In this document: positions 40,050 to 49,745 of the stretch, one piece after another
Numbering within the stretch: position 1 is the stretch's first letter
Layout of the letters: each line of letters starts with the position of its first letter
NCBI GenBank assembly: GCA_014905825.1
Contig: JACGCN010000006.1
Coordinates: 1,550,001 to 1,614,000 of the forward strand
Length of the DNA: 64,000 nucleotides
Direction of reading: 5' to 3'
Source of the DNA: Lyophyllum atratum
Lineage: Eukaryota > Basidiomycota > Agaricomycetes > Agaricales > Lyophyllaceae
The notes under the pieces: model-generated
What the model was told of the DNA's origin: nothing
The model's database searches: none
Seen by the model: only the letters and a program-made list of their open reading frames with translations
Program-made: the position numbers and the translations under genes

Positions 40050-42284
40050 ATGAATGAAAACCAGAATCCCAATATCTCTGAACCTCTGCTACTTAGTAAT
40101 GCCCGGCCTCCTTCGACCCCATCGCGAAATCCCCTTAGCAAGATACCCGACCCGAGAAATTCACCCTTTGACACCCCCCGTCGTCGAAAAACACGTCCAT
40201 CCACCCCGCGCAATTCCCAACCGTGTAAATGGCCCCGGATAGGCAAATATTTACCTATTGAAGATGTTGTTAGCGCATCAGAAGCGTTGTATGGATGTAA
40301 ACCTACTCCGTGGCAGCTCAACATCTTCGAGAAGGCCGCAGAAGGGCTCGATACATTCGCAATCGCGGGAACGGGCTCAGGGAAGTCACTGGTCTTTGTA
40401 CTGTTGGCATTAGCCGCGGAGATGGCAGAAAGTAACGGTCTGGTCATCGTGATCAGCCCATTGAAATCTCTGCAGAAGGATCAGGTGCTCAGGTTTAACT
40501 TGCACGAGGGGAGAGCGCCGTTCCACTACAAAGATCGAGGGCTGAAGTTGGCGGCCGTCGCAATCAACGAAGATAATCACGAGGATGCAGTGTTCACTCA
40601 GCTTGCACAGGGTCTTTTTCGGCTCTGTTACGCGTCTCCAGAGTGTCTTCTGCACAATACACAGTTTAAAAAACTGTTCCGTCGCGAGAAGTTCCGGAAC
40701 AGGATCATTACGATGGTGGTGGACGAGGCTCACGTCATCGAAGCGTGGAAAGACGAATTCCGAAAGGACTACAACGAGCTCAACACTTTGAGGGTCATTG
40801 CGGGTTCGGAGATACCGTGGATGGCACTTACAGCGACCTGTTCGACACGAACATTCGAGATCATCTTCAACTCCCTTGGCTTGGGCGGCGCGCGGTCGTT
40901 CTGGGGCATCGACCTGGGGTCAGATCGGCCAAACCTCGCGCAATGGGTTCGGCCAATGGAACACTCAATGGCATCAATGGCCGACCTCTTGGTGTTCATC
41001 CCACAAGCGCCGGACGGTCCTGAAAGCTTCGAAAAATCAATATTCTACTTCCGAACGCGCCAGCAGACGCGCCGCGCCCTGAAGCTCTGTCGAAGGCTGG
41101 TACCAGAACAGTTCAAAAACCTGATGTATGCGTTCACGGCGACTGCCTCGGAGGAATTCAAGGACGAGGTCACAAACCTGTTTCGAGCTAATGCAGTTCG
41201 GATTATCTTCGCGACTCTTGCTCTCGGGATGGGCCTTGATATACCGGATGTCACCCAAGTAGTAATCTATGGTGTAGACGGCTTCAATGACGCGTTTCAG
41301 AAGGGCGGGCGTGGTGGACGTGCTCGAAACATCAACGCGAAGATGATATGGATCGTGGAGCCATGGGCTTTCTATCCAGTGGAAACACCTGTTGACGAGG
41401 ACGGAAAGCAGATGTCAAAGAAAGAACTTGCAGAGGAGGAAAAGCGACGCACCATGGATCCTGCATCCCGAGAGTACATCAACCGCTCCCAATCGAACCT
41501 CTGCATGCGACAATTTGCGTGTGATCACTTCCGCCCTAAGCCGAACCTCCCAGGTTTCCCGTGGTACAAGGCCGATGACTCTGACTCAGAGAACGAAGGT
41601 GATGATGAAGAGGACATAACGTGGGTAGTGGAAGAACAGCAGATCGCTATGGGCAGTGCGTGTGGTTGCAGTGCAAGGTGTTGCCGTGAGGACCCTGAGA
41701 AGGCGATCGGGCTTCTCACTGACGCCGAGCGGGTGCTTCTTCTCGACCACACGAGGACGCTTGCTATCCAGATGACGGGAAGTGATTCCAGCGCCGGAGT
41801 CTCCAGTACTTCCATTACTACATCCTCATCCTCGACACTGCGATGCTCTAAACCAGAGCGCGAAATTCTTCGGCAAGCCCTGACATCATGGCGCGATGCA
41901 TACTGGGCGTCGATTAGATCGAGAAATCCTTTTCTCTCGCGCGCATGGGTACTGTCAGATGGAAACATTAGCCGTCTCGTCGACAAGGCCCATATATTAC
42001 TGAACAGTGACAAGATTGACGCCACACTGGTTGATGGGATAGTGAAGTGGCTCACAGACACCCCGAAGATGGAGTCTCTGATCTCCGTCCTGGCAGAATT
42101 TTGCACCACAAGGAGAGAACGAGATATACGTGATGCAGAGAAAAGGAGGACCAAGCGTGCCAATACTGCAAAGACGAGTCAGACGACGAGTGCAGAGAGC
42201 AGTGCTGATCCTTTCATTCAGTCAAATACCCCCGCGACTTCATCCTCCACGTTCACTTGGCAGATACAGAACTATATACATTAG
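40050..42284 (+). CDS. RecQ-like DEAH-box DNA helicase carried by the element
   Basis: An intronless gene of 744 residues. Helicase motifs in order: a Q-like region (PTPWQLNIFEKA, about 85-96), Walker A GTGSGKS (107-113), ISPLKSLQKDQ (135-145), DEAH (225-228), TATCS (261-265), FTATASEEF (362-370), ATLALGMGLDIPDV (388-401) and the arginine-finger block GGRGGR (419-424). The C-terminal half has an acidic stretch (DDSDSENEGDDEED) and a Cys cluster (CGCSARCC) that may bind metal. No RQC or HRDC domain was recognised, so it is RecQ-like rather than a cellular RecQ. The N-terminus is Pro/Ser/Arg-rich and probably disordered. It converges on the DUF6589 gene with 9 bp between stop codons. Being intact and single-exon suggests recent activity. 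Confidence 0.92.
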   Translation: MNENQNPNISEPLLLSNARPPSTPSRNPLSKIPDPRNSPFDTPRRRKTRPSTPRNSQPCKWPRIGKYLPIEDVVSASEALYGCKPTPWQLNIFEKAAEGLDTFAIAGTGSGKSLVFVLLALAAEMAESNGLVIVISPLKSLQKDQVLRFNLHEGRAPFHYKDRGLKLAAVAINEDNHEDAVFTQLAQGLFRLCYASPECLLHNTQFKKLFRREKFRNRIITMVVDEAHVIEAWKDEFRKDYNELNTLRVIAGSEIPWMALTATCSTRTFEIIFNSLGLGGARSFWGIDLGSDRPNLAQWVRPMEHSMASMADLLVFIPQAPDGPESFEKSIFYFRTRQQTRRALKLCRRLVPEQFKNLMYAFTATASEEFKDEVTNLFRANAVRIIFATLALGMGLDIPDVTQVVIYGVDGFNDAFQKGGRGGRARNINAKMIWIVEPWAFYPVETPVDEDGKQMSKKELAEEEKRRTMDPASREYINRSQSNLCMRQFACDHFRPKPNLPGFPWYKADDSDSENEGDDEEDITWVVEEQQIAMGSACGCSARCCREDPEKAIGLLTDAERVLLLDHTRTLAIQMTGSDSSAGVSSTSITTSSSSTLRCSKPEREILRQALTSWRDAYWASIRSRNPFLSRAWVLSDGNISRLVDKAHILLNSDKIDATLVDGIVKWLTDTPKMESLISVLAEFCTTRRERDIRDAEKRRTKRANTAKTSQTTSAESSADPFIQSNTPATSSSTFTWQIQNYIH

Positions 42285-42293
42285 TACGTGGAA

Positions 42294-45056
42294 TCAATTG
42301 TCACCATTATCTGTGCTAATGTCTACATTTGAGAAGGCGCATTCCGGGAACTCGGGATCCATGGCGGTGTCCACATCCAACTGTCCGTCGGGATCCGCAA
42401 ACACAGGATTAATCCCTTCAGTCAAGTCACTATCCCCCAAGTATCCACCTTCATCATCGTAGAGATCTGTACCCCCAGACCCTGTCCGTGCCATCCAATG
42501 CTCAAACATACTTTTCTCCGTAAGATTCTCCAGCCCATCCTCTAACACATCCCCATATACACCCGATTTCTTCTTTTTCCTGCTGCCTGACTGCTTGGAT
42601 GTTGTTTTTAAGCCAGGTATATGGCGTTCCCTTGTCCGCGTGTGAATTGCATGGACCGAGATATCAAGACATAATGCTGTAAGATCTCCATCGATGCTAA
42701 CTTCTTTGCGACCCCGATGAAAGTCGCGAACCCCAAACCATGTCGAGACCTCATGAGACAGAGTCCGGAGGACTTCGACACATGCAGAAGACTTGGTCTG
42801 AACATGCTCGATGGAGGCGCAACTGCCCATTGCCGCAAACATATTCTGTAACAGTATAATAAGCATTTAGGATGATAGTCGAGCTAATATGTGATACTGC
42901 GCACCTTTGTGAAGCCATTGTTATGCTCGAGGTATAGATCTGTAGGGATAGACCGTCCCTTTTTCCCCCACCTATTCACAAGCCAGGTCCGTTCCACAAG
43001 CTCTCGTAACAGTGGTGGAAACTCGTATTCGAACTGGGCTTTCATTTCCAGAAGCTCATTTCTGTAGTTGTGGCACCCTGCTCCACGAAACATAAAAACC
43101 CAAAAGTCATACACCACCCACATCCGACCGACATCTGCGTCGCGAACCGCATCACAGAATTCCCAGAAAAACAGTGCGTCTCGGATGAAGAGAATTGAGT
43201 GGGCAAGAACCTCATCACCAAATTCAAGTGCGTCGTGAGCTGCAGCAGTTGTGGTGTACCTTTCCGCAATCTGTATGACCAACTCCTCAAACTCCTCACA
43301 TGTCGGTACCCAGCTTTTCAGGTCATCAACGGAATTCTTCTTCAGGATTAATCTGTATGCCGGGAGTCAGCGAGTCATCAATGGTGCATCCAGCAAGTAG
43401 ATCACACCTAGCGCAGTCAAGAATGCGTGCAATCAAGGAATGCGTCACCAGCTCTTTTGCCTTGTTGTATTCAGGCTTCTTGAGATCAAGCTTCGATCGG
43501 CGGAGAAGGTTGCGATGATGTTCCAATGAGCTCGGGTTCTCGTGACTCACGAGGCCAAGATGTGTTCTGCAGAGGCAATACATCGCATTCAATTGAAAAT
43601 GGAACGGCATTGCAACTTCCTGGACCCAATCGAACCGGAGAAAGCCTCTCCGCTCGTCTTCACGCTCCTCCTTCATCAGCCGGAGGTTGCGAATCGTTAA
43701 CCAATCACCAACGAGAAGCCTAAGTTCCACCTCGACCAGCTCGCAAGCAAGGCCCAAGAGGGAAGTAAATATCTTCTCGACTACGCGAATCGTGCCGGGC
43801 ACAGATGCCTCTTCTTCGTTCAGAGCGGGGAGGGGGAAGAATTCGGTTTTATCATGCCCGAGTTGACGAATGCACGGTTTGAGGGATTGTGTGTGCTTTC
43901 GTAAGGTTTTTGTCTTGCGTTTGCGGCGCATCCGTCCGGGTGTGTGTGTAAGTAGTATGGTCCGAATTGCATGCTTGAAAGCCGCCATAACTTGCTCTTG
44001 CTTTGCGGCTGTGGGCAAGAGGTCATCCCGTTTCAGCTTGCGCCGCGCGCCTGCAAGTTTCTTGCGCTCCACGATTGAAAGTGCCGCCGAGTACACACTG
44101 AGAGTAAAGTGCACAGGTAATGAGAAGACAGCAATTGTCGTGGCGTTGAGTTGTCGAGTACCGGAGTCTATCCGTTGTGAGGCAGTTCTTAGCGTGAAAT
44201 TGATATTGTCGTAAACGACTCCCCAAAGACGGCCGGACTTAGTCACAAAATTACGTGCCTGTAATTTCGCATCCTCGGACAGTGTCTTCAAAGCGTTTTG
44301 AACAGTTCTACACATTATTTAGTACCCGGATTCTACATTGGCCCTGATGACTGACTGGTAGCTAACTGAGAGTCCCATATGATTGAAAGTATCAATGATT
44401 CGCCGACTTGCACCTGAACTTGCAAGAAACACGCCCATGACAAGTTGAAATGCATTTGTGGCTCGATTCCGAAAGAAAAGCAACATGCTGATAATGACTA
44501 CAACAAGCTGCGTGAAACTTATGAGCTTGTGATTAACATCTTGATAGTTGTACAAATTACTTACCTTCCCCGCCATCTTCTCCTTTCCCATCTTCTCTGT
44601 GTCATTCCGCCGCTCATAATCGTTCTCCGCTGTCAAGAGAGCATGTAGAAGAAATGATAGGCAAGGAAGGAGCTTGGCGTAACTCTGCTGAATTGTCTTA
44701 ATGCCGAAATCCGTGGTAAGGTAAGGGATGTCGAGACCAGAGGAAGAGAACCGCAGAGTTTTATCATGGTACGCAGTGGTGGACTCCTTGACCATGATTT
44801 GGGCAGCTTTTCGAGTTATTGCGAGGTGGAGCTCGTGTTCAGAGCCCGAAGGTACAGACTGAGTCCACAAGTCCATGAGCTTGGCCGGTCCGTAGGATTT
44901 GCCTTCTTGGTGCCGCAGACTTTGGACCGCATGCTCGGAGTCATAGAATTTCTGAATGAAGTGATTTGTCGACCGAAACCCGCTGCTCCTAATCGCGTTG
45001 ATAGCATCGGACAGCTTGCTGCCTGTCGACTTCTTGGCTGCCCGGGTACGCGCCAT
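42294..45056 (-). CDS. DUF6589-family protein, candidate DDE-type transposase
   Basis: Four exons join in phase (45056-44356, 44307-43408, 43352-42905, 42845-42294) to give 866 residues. The first intron has a TACTAAAT branch-point-like sequence. Family blocks from memory of agaricomycete DUF6589 proteins: VVYDNINFTLR, LVGDWLTIR, the helical FWEFCDAVRDADVGRMW region, GCHNYRNELLEM, and WLVNRWGKKGRSIPTDLYLEH. Asp267 (YDNIN), Asp435 (GDWLT) and Glu676 (LEHNN) are spaced like the acidic triad of an RNase-H-fold transposase; that reading is inference. The N-terminus is basic (RTRAAKKSTGSK). The C-terminus is basic then acidic. An upstream in-frame ATG at 45104 is possible. It shares an element with the helicase. 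Confidence 0.85.
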
Positions 45057-45362
45057 GATTGACCGATCGCGATTCGCGAGGACGCGGTTCAGGGTAATGG
45101 GCATGCGCTCACGTCATCGATTGTCACATCAGTCACCGTGATGCCGGCAACTCAAGCTCCGAAGACTACAAATTTTTGTAGCCTCTTGAAAGCTATGACT
45201 ACAATCCGAGCTTTTCTTTCTGTGGGCCGCCCTAATCTTGTCCCGTTGGATTATTTTGTTCTGGTGGCACAAGTTGATAGATATGACCTATATGAGCAAC
45301 TTTTCTCAAGTAATACAGTATTTTGAAGAGGGTGTTCAAGCCACAGCGAGCAAATGAGCACG

Positions 45363-45443
45363 ATAATACATTGCCCTTTATTAAGCTTGACCTTGATATA
45401 AGCCCCTCACACGTTTCACGTGTGAGGGGCTTATGTGAGCCTA
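45363..45443 (-). repeat. Right structured terminal repeat of the element
   Basis: Read on the minus strand from the outer edge: TAGGCTCAC, a 17-bp perfect hairpin (45434-45398, loop 45415-45417), a 22-nt spacer with AAGGTCAA, then GGCAATGTATTAT. It mirrors the left end in order and spacing. Confidence 0.75.
45398..45434. repeat. Perfect 17-bp palindrome with 3-nt loop
   Basis: Arms 45398-45414 and 45418-45434 are exact reverse complements (ATAAGCCCCTCACACGT). It is the strongest short hairpin seen in the window and forms part of the right end of the element. Confidence 0.95.
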
Positions 45444-45453
45444 ACTGGCATGC
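45444..45453 (+). repeat. Right target-site duplication ACTGGCATGC
   Basis: Identical to 39820-39829, in direct orientation, adjoining the right end of the element. Confidence 0.75.
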
Positions 45454-45499
45454 AACTTCAGAAGACGATCACGACGATGGAGAAAGGAAGCACCACAAA

Positions 45500-45508
45500 C
45501 CTGCCGTC
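45500..45508 (+). repeat. Left target-site duplication CCTGCCGTC of the 538-bp element
   Basis: Nine bases identical to 46047-46055, exactly adjoining the two inverted arms. Confidence 0.9.
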
Positions 45509-46046
45509 TAGTCTCGTGCCCATCCTCTCACCGGTACCTTCCCAATTTGGGTCCCTCCCCGTGAGAGTCTGGGACACAACCAACAACAAAACCGTGGTTA
45601 TGCGCTTCACGCATTCTTAGGCACCCGCCTCTACACTACTCTACTGCTGTACAGGTCATAATATACTCTCGTTAGAGCTTCATGAGTCAACAAGTACCAC
45701 TTCCAGTCCCATGAACGCGGGTTACAGGACGATCCCAGTGTCGAGGCTTGTCGAGGAATCCGAAGCTTCAAGCTCAAGCTCTCCCAGGAGCTCCCAGGCC
45801 TAGTCCTCAGTCCTGTCCTGACCAACTTTTCTGCATTAATGGTTGGAATATTCCCGATGATGTAACTTTCACTGATATTTCTGGTGATGCCCTTCCCGAG
45901 GATAACGCGACCGATCCCGACTACGTCTACGAAGCTCAGAATGCGTGAAGCGCATAACCACGGTTTTGTTGTTGGTTGTGTCCCAGACTCTCACGGGGAG
46001 GGACCCAAATTGGGAAGGTACCGGTGAGAGGATGGGCACGAGACTA
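45509..46046. mobile_element. Non-autonomous DNA transposon with identical 109-bp inverted repeats
   Basis: Arms 45509-45617 and 45938-46046 are exact reverse complements over 109 bp. They enclose 320 bp without a transposase and are flanked by the 9-bp direct repeat CCTGCCGTC. The arms contain nested palindromes (CCGGTACC is partial, CCCAATTTGGG is perfect) and CTCTCAC/GTGAGAG pairs. A frame at 45748-45948 reads NGWNIPDDVTFTDISGDA and may be a relic of a parent element. Identical arms point to recent insertion. The target-site length fits Mutator-like elements best; KDZ-like (8 bp) is an alternative. Its tip TAGTCTCGTGCC resembles the left tip of the helicase element (TAGTCTCATACC). Confidence 0.9.
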
Positions 46047-46393
46047 CCTGCCGTCACAGCTCCGTGCTAATCCACGTCCAGTTTCTTCCTTGCCTTCGAA
46101 CTTGGGTATCGCACAACGGGCAGCAAGAAGGCCTGTAGCAGGCCTCACTAAATAATTTCGAGCAACTGCCAACGGGAAAGGTGTGGTTGCGGCATTCCCG
46201 TGGTGCTTTCCAGGCCATTTGGATGTCCATTTGGCCCTTCGAGGTCCTATGTCTCCCTCTGCGCGAGCGCCTTTAACGACAACCCATTATGCTTTGTTCT
46301 CTCGCCTTCCTACGCCCACTGAAAAGGCAATCGGGCGAGAAGCAGTAGAGTGTAGCTCAGGTGCTTACATCTTGAAGTTACTCCGAATTCTAG
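46047..46393. other. Region upstream of the DUF6533 gene
   Basis: A 347-bp region that begins with the right target-site copy of the 538-bp element. It should contain the missing first exon and promoter of the DUF6533 gene, but no ATG here splices in frame into the recognised exons. Confidence 0.4.
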
Positions 46394-47746
46394 TCCGCTG
46401 ACTCCGAATCTATCGTCATAGTTGCTGCCCTTACATTTCTTGCCTGGGATATCGTCATTACAGTTGACGACGAAGTATGTGAACAACTTCAACTTGTTGG
46501 AATTTACCACTACATAACCCATGTCTTCAGATAAAGTTCATTTGGCCGTGAGTTTCACGCAAGTCCGCACCTGTCAGGGTACTGGTCTGAATCACAAGTT
46601 GCCCCTCGCACCAGGAAGCCATGGACTTTGACAAAATTTCTCTATTTTTATGCGCGATATGTCCCATTAATGGTCCAGATGTGAGCTCAAGGATTCTTCG
46701 CGAAGTCGCGTTACTCAACGATAAACAGATCCATATTATTTGTCGGGACTGACGTATCGTCGGCTTTACATTTCACCCCTCACGATTGTTACATTTGGCA
46801 AGTCTATCAAGGAATTGCGGCGTTCTCCATAGTCGGGGCTGTAGATATAATCCTCATACTCCGAGGTACGTTCCAACCTAGTCCAAGTAACACCGGTGCT
46901 GAGTTTCATGCGTTAATAGTCATTGCGTTGTATCATGGGAATCCAGTTATCCGCATTCTCCTTGCACTGTTGTATATTCTTGAACTTGTTGGCATGAGTG
47001 TGGGGATAGGCCTAGCTATCCCTGGGATCAGATACGACGAGATATGTCTCGTTACGGATATACCCCCGAGTTTGGCGATTTACGGGTATGTCCATGTTGC
47101 GGTGCTCTGATTTTACCTTCAATTAGTCCCCGTGCAGCGGATCGGCCATTTCTTTCCAAGTTATCCTCTTTGTCCTCACTACGTGGAAGTTCTTCGAGGC
47201 TGTGCGTTCAGGCTGGGGTGATGTGCCCTTGCTTGTTCTCCAGATGCGGGACGGGACGTGGGCGTTCGTCTTACTGATGGGTATCTCTTCTCTTTCGAGC
47301 CGTCGAAGCAATTCATCTGAAACCACTGTAAGCCGTATATATCGGTCAGGCGTCTCTGTATGGACTAGAAAACCATGCTTTGGCTGGTGTCTTATTTGGG
47401 TACGAGGGGAGAATTGCGCATTCATCTTGAGGCTTATTCATTCTTTATACAGATGGCTGATCACAGCATTCTCGTTCTCAGTCAGTACCTCTCCTGCAGG
47501 TCGAATTCAGTAACTTAAACACAACCACAGGGTTATCGTATCCTCCTAAACCTTAATCATCTCAGTCCTCCAGACCGACATTCAAGTGACGCGCACCGTA
47601 CGAACACCGACATTCAATTCACGACACAGATATTCTCCGACATTACTGAAAATCCTTCCAATTCTTTCGAGCTCTTAGCACTATCGAGCATGACAATGGC
47701 AACCCGGTGTCCACCGTCCTCGAGTTCTTCTATACCTAACGAATGA
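46394..47746 (+). CDS. DUF6533 multi-pass membrane protein, first exon unresolved
   Basis: A mushroom-type membrane protein of unknown role. After an acceptor at 46393, exons read ALTFLAWDIVITVDDE, then IKFIWP, RKPWTLTKFLYFYARYVPLM, CYIWQVYQGIAAFSIVGAVD, VIRILLALLYILELVGMSVG, FFEAVRSGWGDVPLLVLQMR with DGTWAFVLLM, RWLITAFSFS and GYRILLNLNHL. The stop is TGA 47744-47746. The YxxLLTxDDE-like opening followed by W-x-x-xKxLYxxxRY is the DUF6533 signature, and the GWG...MRDGTWAF block is typical of its C-terminal half. About seven helices are expected. The first exon, normally 15-20 residues, was not found. The 538-bp element lies 350 bp upstream and may have disturbed the 5' end. Confidence 0.78.
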
Positions 47747-48421
47747 CCGTATGACGATCCTCCCTAAACTTACACTGTATGTTAGCAGGCCTGTATTTTA
47801 GTATATACCCACAAAACTATGTACATGTGCACAGTACGACAAAATCTATGACCCTTATGGTAGACGGTCATGCTGATCATTTGATCATTGACAGGAAGTA
47901 GCCTTATGTAAAAAGTTCATTTTGACCGAAGCCATGATCTTCAACAGCCAGCTGTGACACGCTTGACGACTTCTCTAGAAGATCCTCGTCATCAGTCTAC
48001 TATAAGCACGAGGACACGCAGTATGTGCATGCTGTTCAAGTTATCGTCGTCCCGCAAGTACATGTGCGGCATGCGGCTCAAGCATGCTATGTCTTTTGGT
48101 TGATAAATCTCGAGGACTGCAGCACGGCCGCAGTCAATTCCATCTCAGGATATCTGGCACATACACCATACAGTTTCTCAGATGCGCCCAACTCTGGTAA
48201 CACCCCGACCTTCTATCTTCTGGACTTCTTCGAGGGAGAGGCCAAAGTTACCTCCTATCATTATCCCACCAACGCCAATCAACACATGCAAGGCTTCGCT
48301 CCCGCCTTATTATAAAGATATCCCAGCCGCACAATGTACATTGTCGAGTACCGTTACGCCACCCACATCGCCCTCTTTGTCGTCGTCGATCTGTTCAACG
48401 CCCCCTTTGGAACCCGATACT
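47747..48421. other. Intergenic region
   Basis: A 675-bp region. A 96-codon frame (48025-48315) and the open frame upstream of 48422 have no recognisable product. It probably holds the promoter of the coiled-coil gene. Confidence 0.4.
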
Positions 48422-49745
48422 ATGTCTAAAAGCGCACTGGCAGCACCCTCAGACCTCGTAACAATTGCAGAACTATTTGCGACGCTTAAGCAGTCGGTTG
48501 ACACATTACGCACAACGTTTGATAACCTTGGGACTCAAACTGAAAGAATGGCCCACCTTGCGCCTGCAATGAAGGCAGACCAGCAGGCAAGTTCGTCATC
48601 AGTACTTGGTTGATAATGAAGCTCGCTGACAATTGAATTTTTTTTGAGTGTAGGTTGAAGATCTCCGGGCAAAGCTCGAGGACCAGATAGGAAGGCAGGA
48701 GAAGTCGATGCAGGAAATCCGACACCTCTTGGAGGACACTATCAAGGACAGCGTGGTCCAACATCTCAAATCGCAGATCTACGATGCAGTACAAAAAGCC
48801 ATCGCAAAAGAAGTCCAACAACGCGTCCAGCAAGAGGTAGTAGGCCCGATGTCCGATAACCTGATTAACTGACCGATTTTTGGCTGGCTCTTTTTTCAGC
48901 TAGCTTCCCAAATCCCCGAAAACTTACGTCGTCATGTCCAAGGACATCAGCGGGAGATTCTTGAAGTGCGGACTAACCTTTGTAATTCGTAAGTCCATAG
49001 TCTGATTGTTGCTATATTTTCGGATGGTCGTTCATAGTATTTTTAGCGAAGCACGTCGTCACAATGCAAGCTTGAGTTCACCATCCATGACTACGGAGCC
49101 TCTGCGTCCGCTCCTACGACCGCTTCCGAGCGCCTTACAATCCCCAGCATATGTCGTGAATCAACCTTTTACAGCCAACCATTCGACAGCTGCAAGCCCG
49201 ATGACGGCCTTTCCGGGTGTTCCAGCACCTACGCCCATAGTATCTACTGCATCTGCCTGTATGGTTCCCTTTGGAACTAATCAAGTGTTCGAACTCGTCC
49301 CTCCGACGCCTTCGCCGCTATTTCCACGAGATCTGAAGTCTTTATTCGCGCTGGGGCCCGACAAGGCTAGGCGCCTTCTCCAAGATTATGGGCTTGACAG
49401 CGCCGTAAGTGCTGTGCCGTCTCCGAGCTCTGGTCGACCACGTATGAAGGCATCGAAGACCGGGCTCAACACCCCTGAAGATTCCCCGACCTTCGAAAGT
49501 CCCGCCTCTCGGGAGCATGATCTCAACAAGTTCATGGCACATATTGGGGTGTGTGTATTTTGTCTTATTCTGTTACACTGTTATTCACTATCTCAAATTT
49601 CCTCTGTGCTACTGTCGGCCCTTAGGTCCCTTTTCTCATGATCCCTGCTCCCAAGCCGAAAGGTGCCCATGGCCTGATCTCCCCATCCCTGATCCAGGAT
49701 CAGAGTGCTCCACTTATTATTAGTATTAGGAATAGATTAATATGA
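48422..49745 (+). CDS. Coiled-coil protein of unknown function
   Basis: Exons 48422-48586, 48654-48836, 48900-48988, 49047-49548 and 49626-49745 join in phase. The N-terminus (LVTIAELFATLKQSVDTL) is followed by a long helical, charge-rich stretch (VEDLRAKLEDQIGRQEKSMQ) that looks like a coiled coil. A Pro-rich linker and a small C-terminal block follow, with SLFALGPDKARRLLQDYGL. Similar unnamed proteins are common in agaricomycetes, from memory; no function is known to me. The first intron (48587-48653) starts with GC in the strong context CAG|GCAAGT. The start could lie further upstream because the frame stays open to 48182. Confidence 0.72.

Larger units (their letters stand above)
39830..45443. 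mobile_element. Helicase + DUF6589 transposon with hairpin-bearing ends (5,614 bp)
   Basis: A candidate DNA transposon defined by four things seen directly. (1) A perfect 10-bp direct repeat, ACTGGCATGC, flanks it. (2) Its ends match as inverted TAGTCTCA / TAGGCTCA. (3) Each end then carries a palindromic hairpin: 39841-39868 on the left (14-bp arms, one mismatch) and 45398-45434 on the right (17-bp perfect arms, TTC loop). (4) After 23 and 22 nt respectively comes a 13-bp inverted repeat, GGCAATGTATTAT (39892-39904 and 45363-45375). The only cargo is a RecQ-like helicase and a convergent DUF6589 gene. Family knowledge: both gene types are multi-copy in agaricomycetes. Inference: the pair is one mobile unit, with DUF6589 as the likely DNA-breaking enzyme. 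The coding frames look intact. Confidence 0.75.

Noticed and set aside
39987..45294. A 9-bp inverted match, TCATATAGG, at the two sides of the helicase/DUF6589 pair, first considered as its terminal repeat
   Set aside because: It is short enough to arise by chance in intervals of this size, and it lies inside the better-supported ends with hairpins and a flanking 10-bp repeat.
45398..45434. The 17-bp palindrome as a transcription terminator or Helitron 3' hairpin
   Set aside because: Eukaryotic genes do not use such terminators. The element has target duplications and two hairpin ends, which Helitrons lack. No Rep domain is seen in the helicase.
48025..48315. A 96-codon plus-strand frame as a gene
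   Set aside because: It has no recognisable motif, and it lies in the upstream region of the coiled-coil gene.
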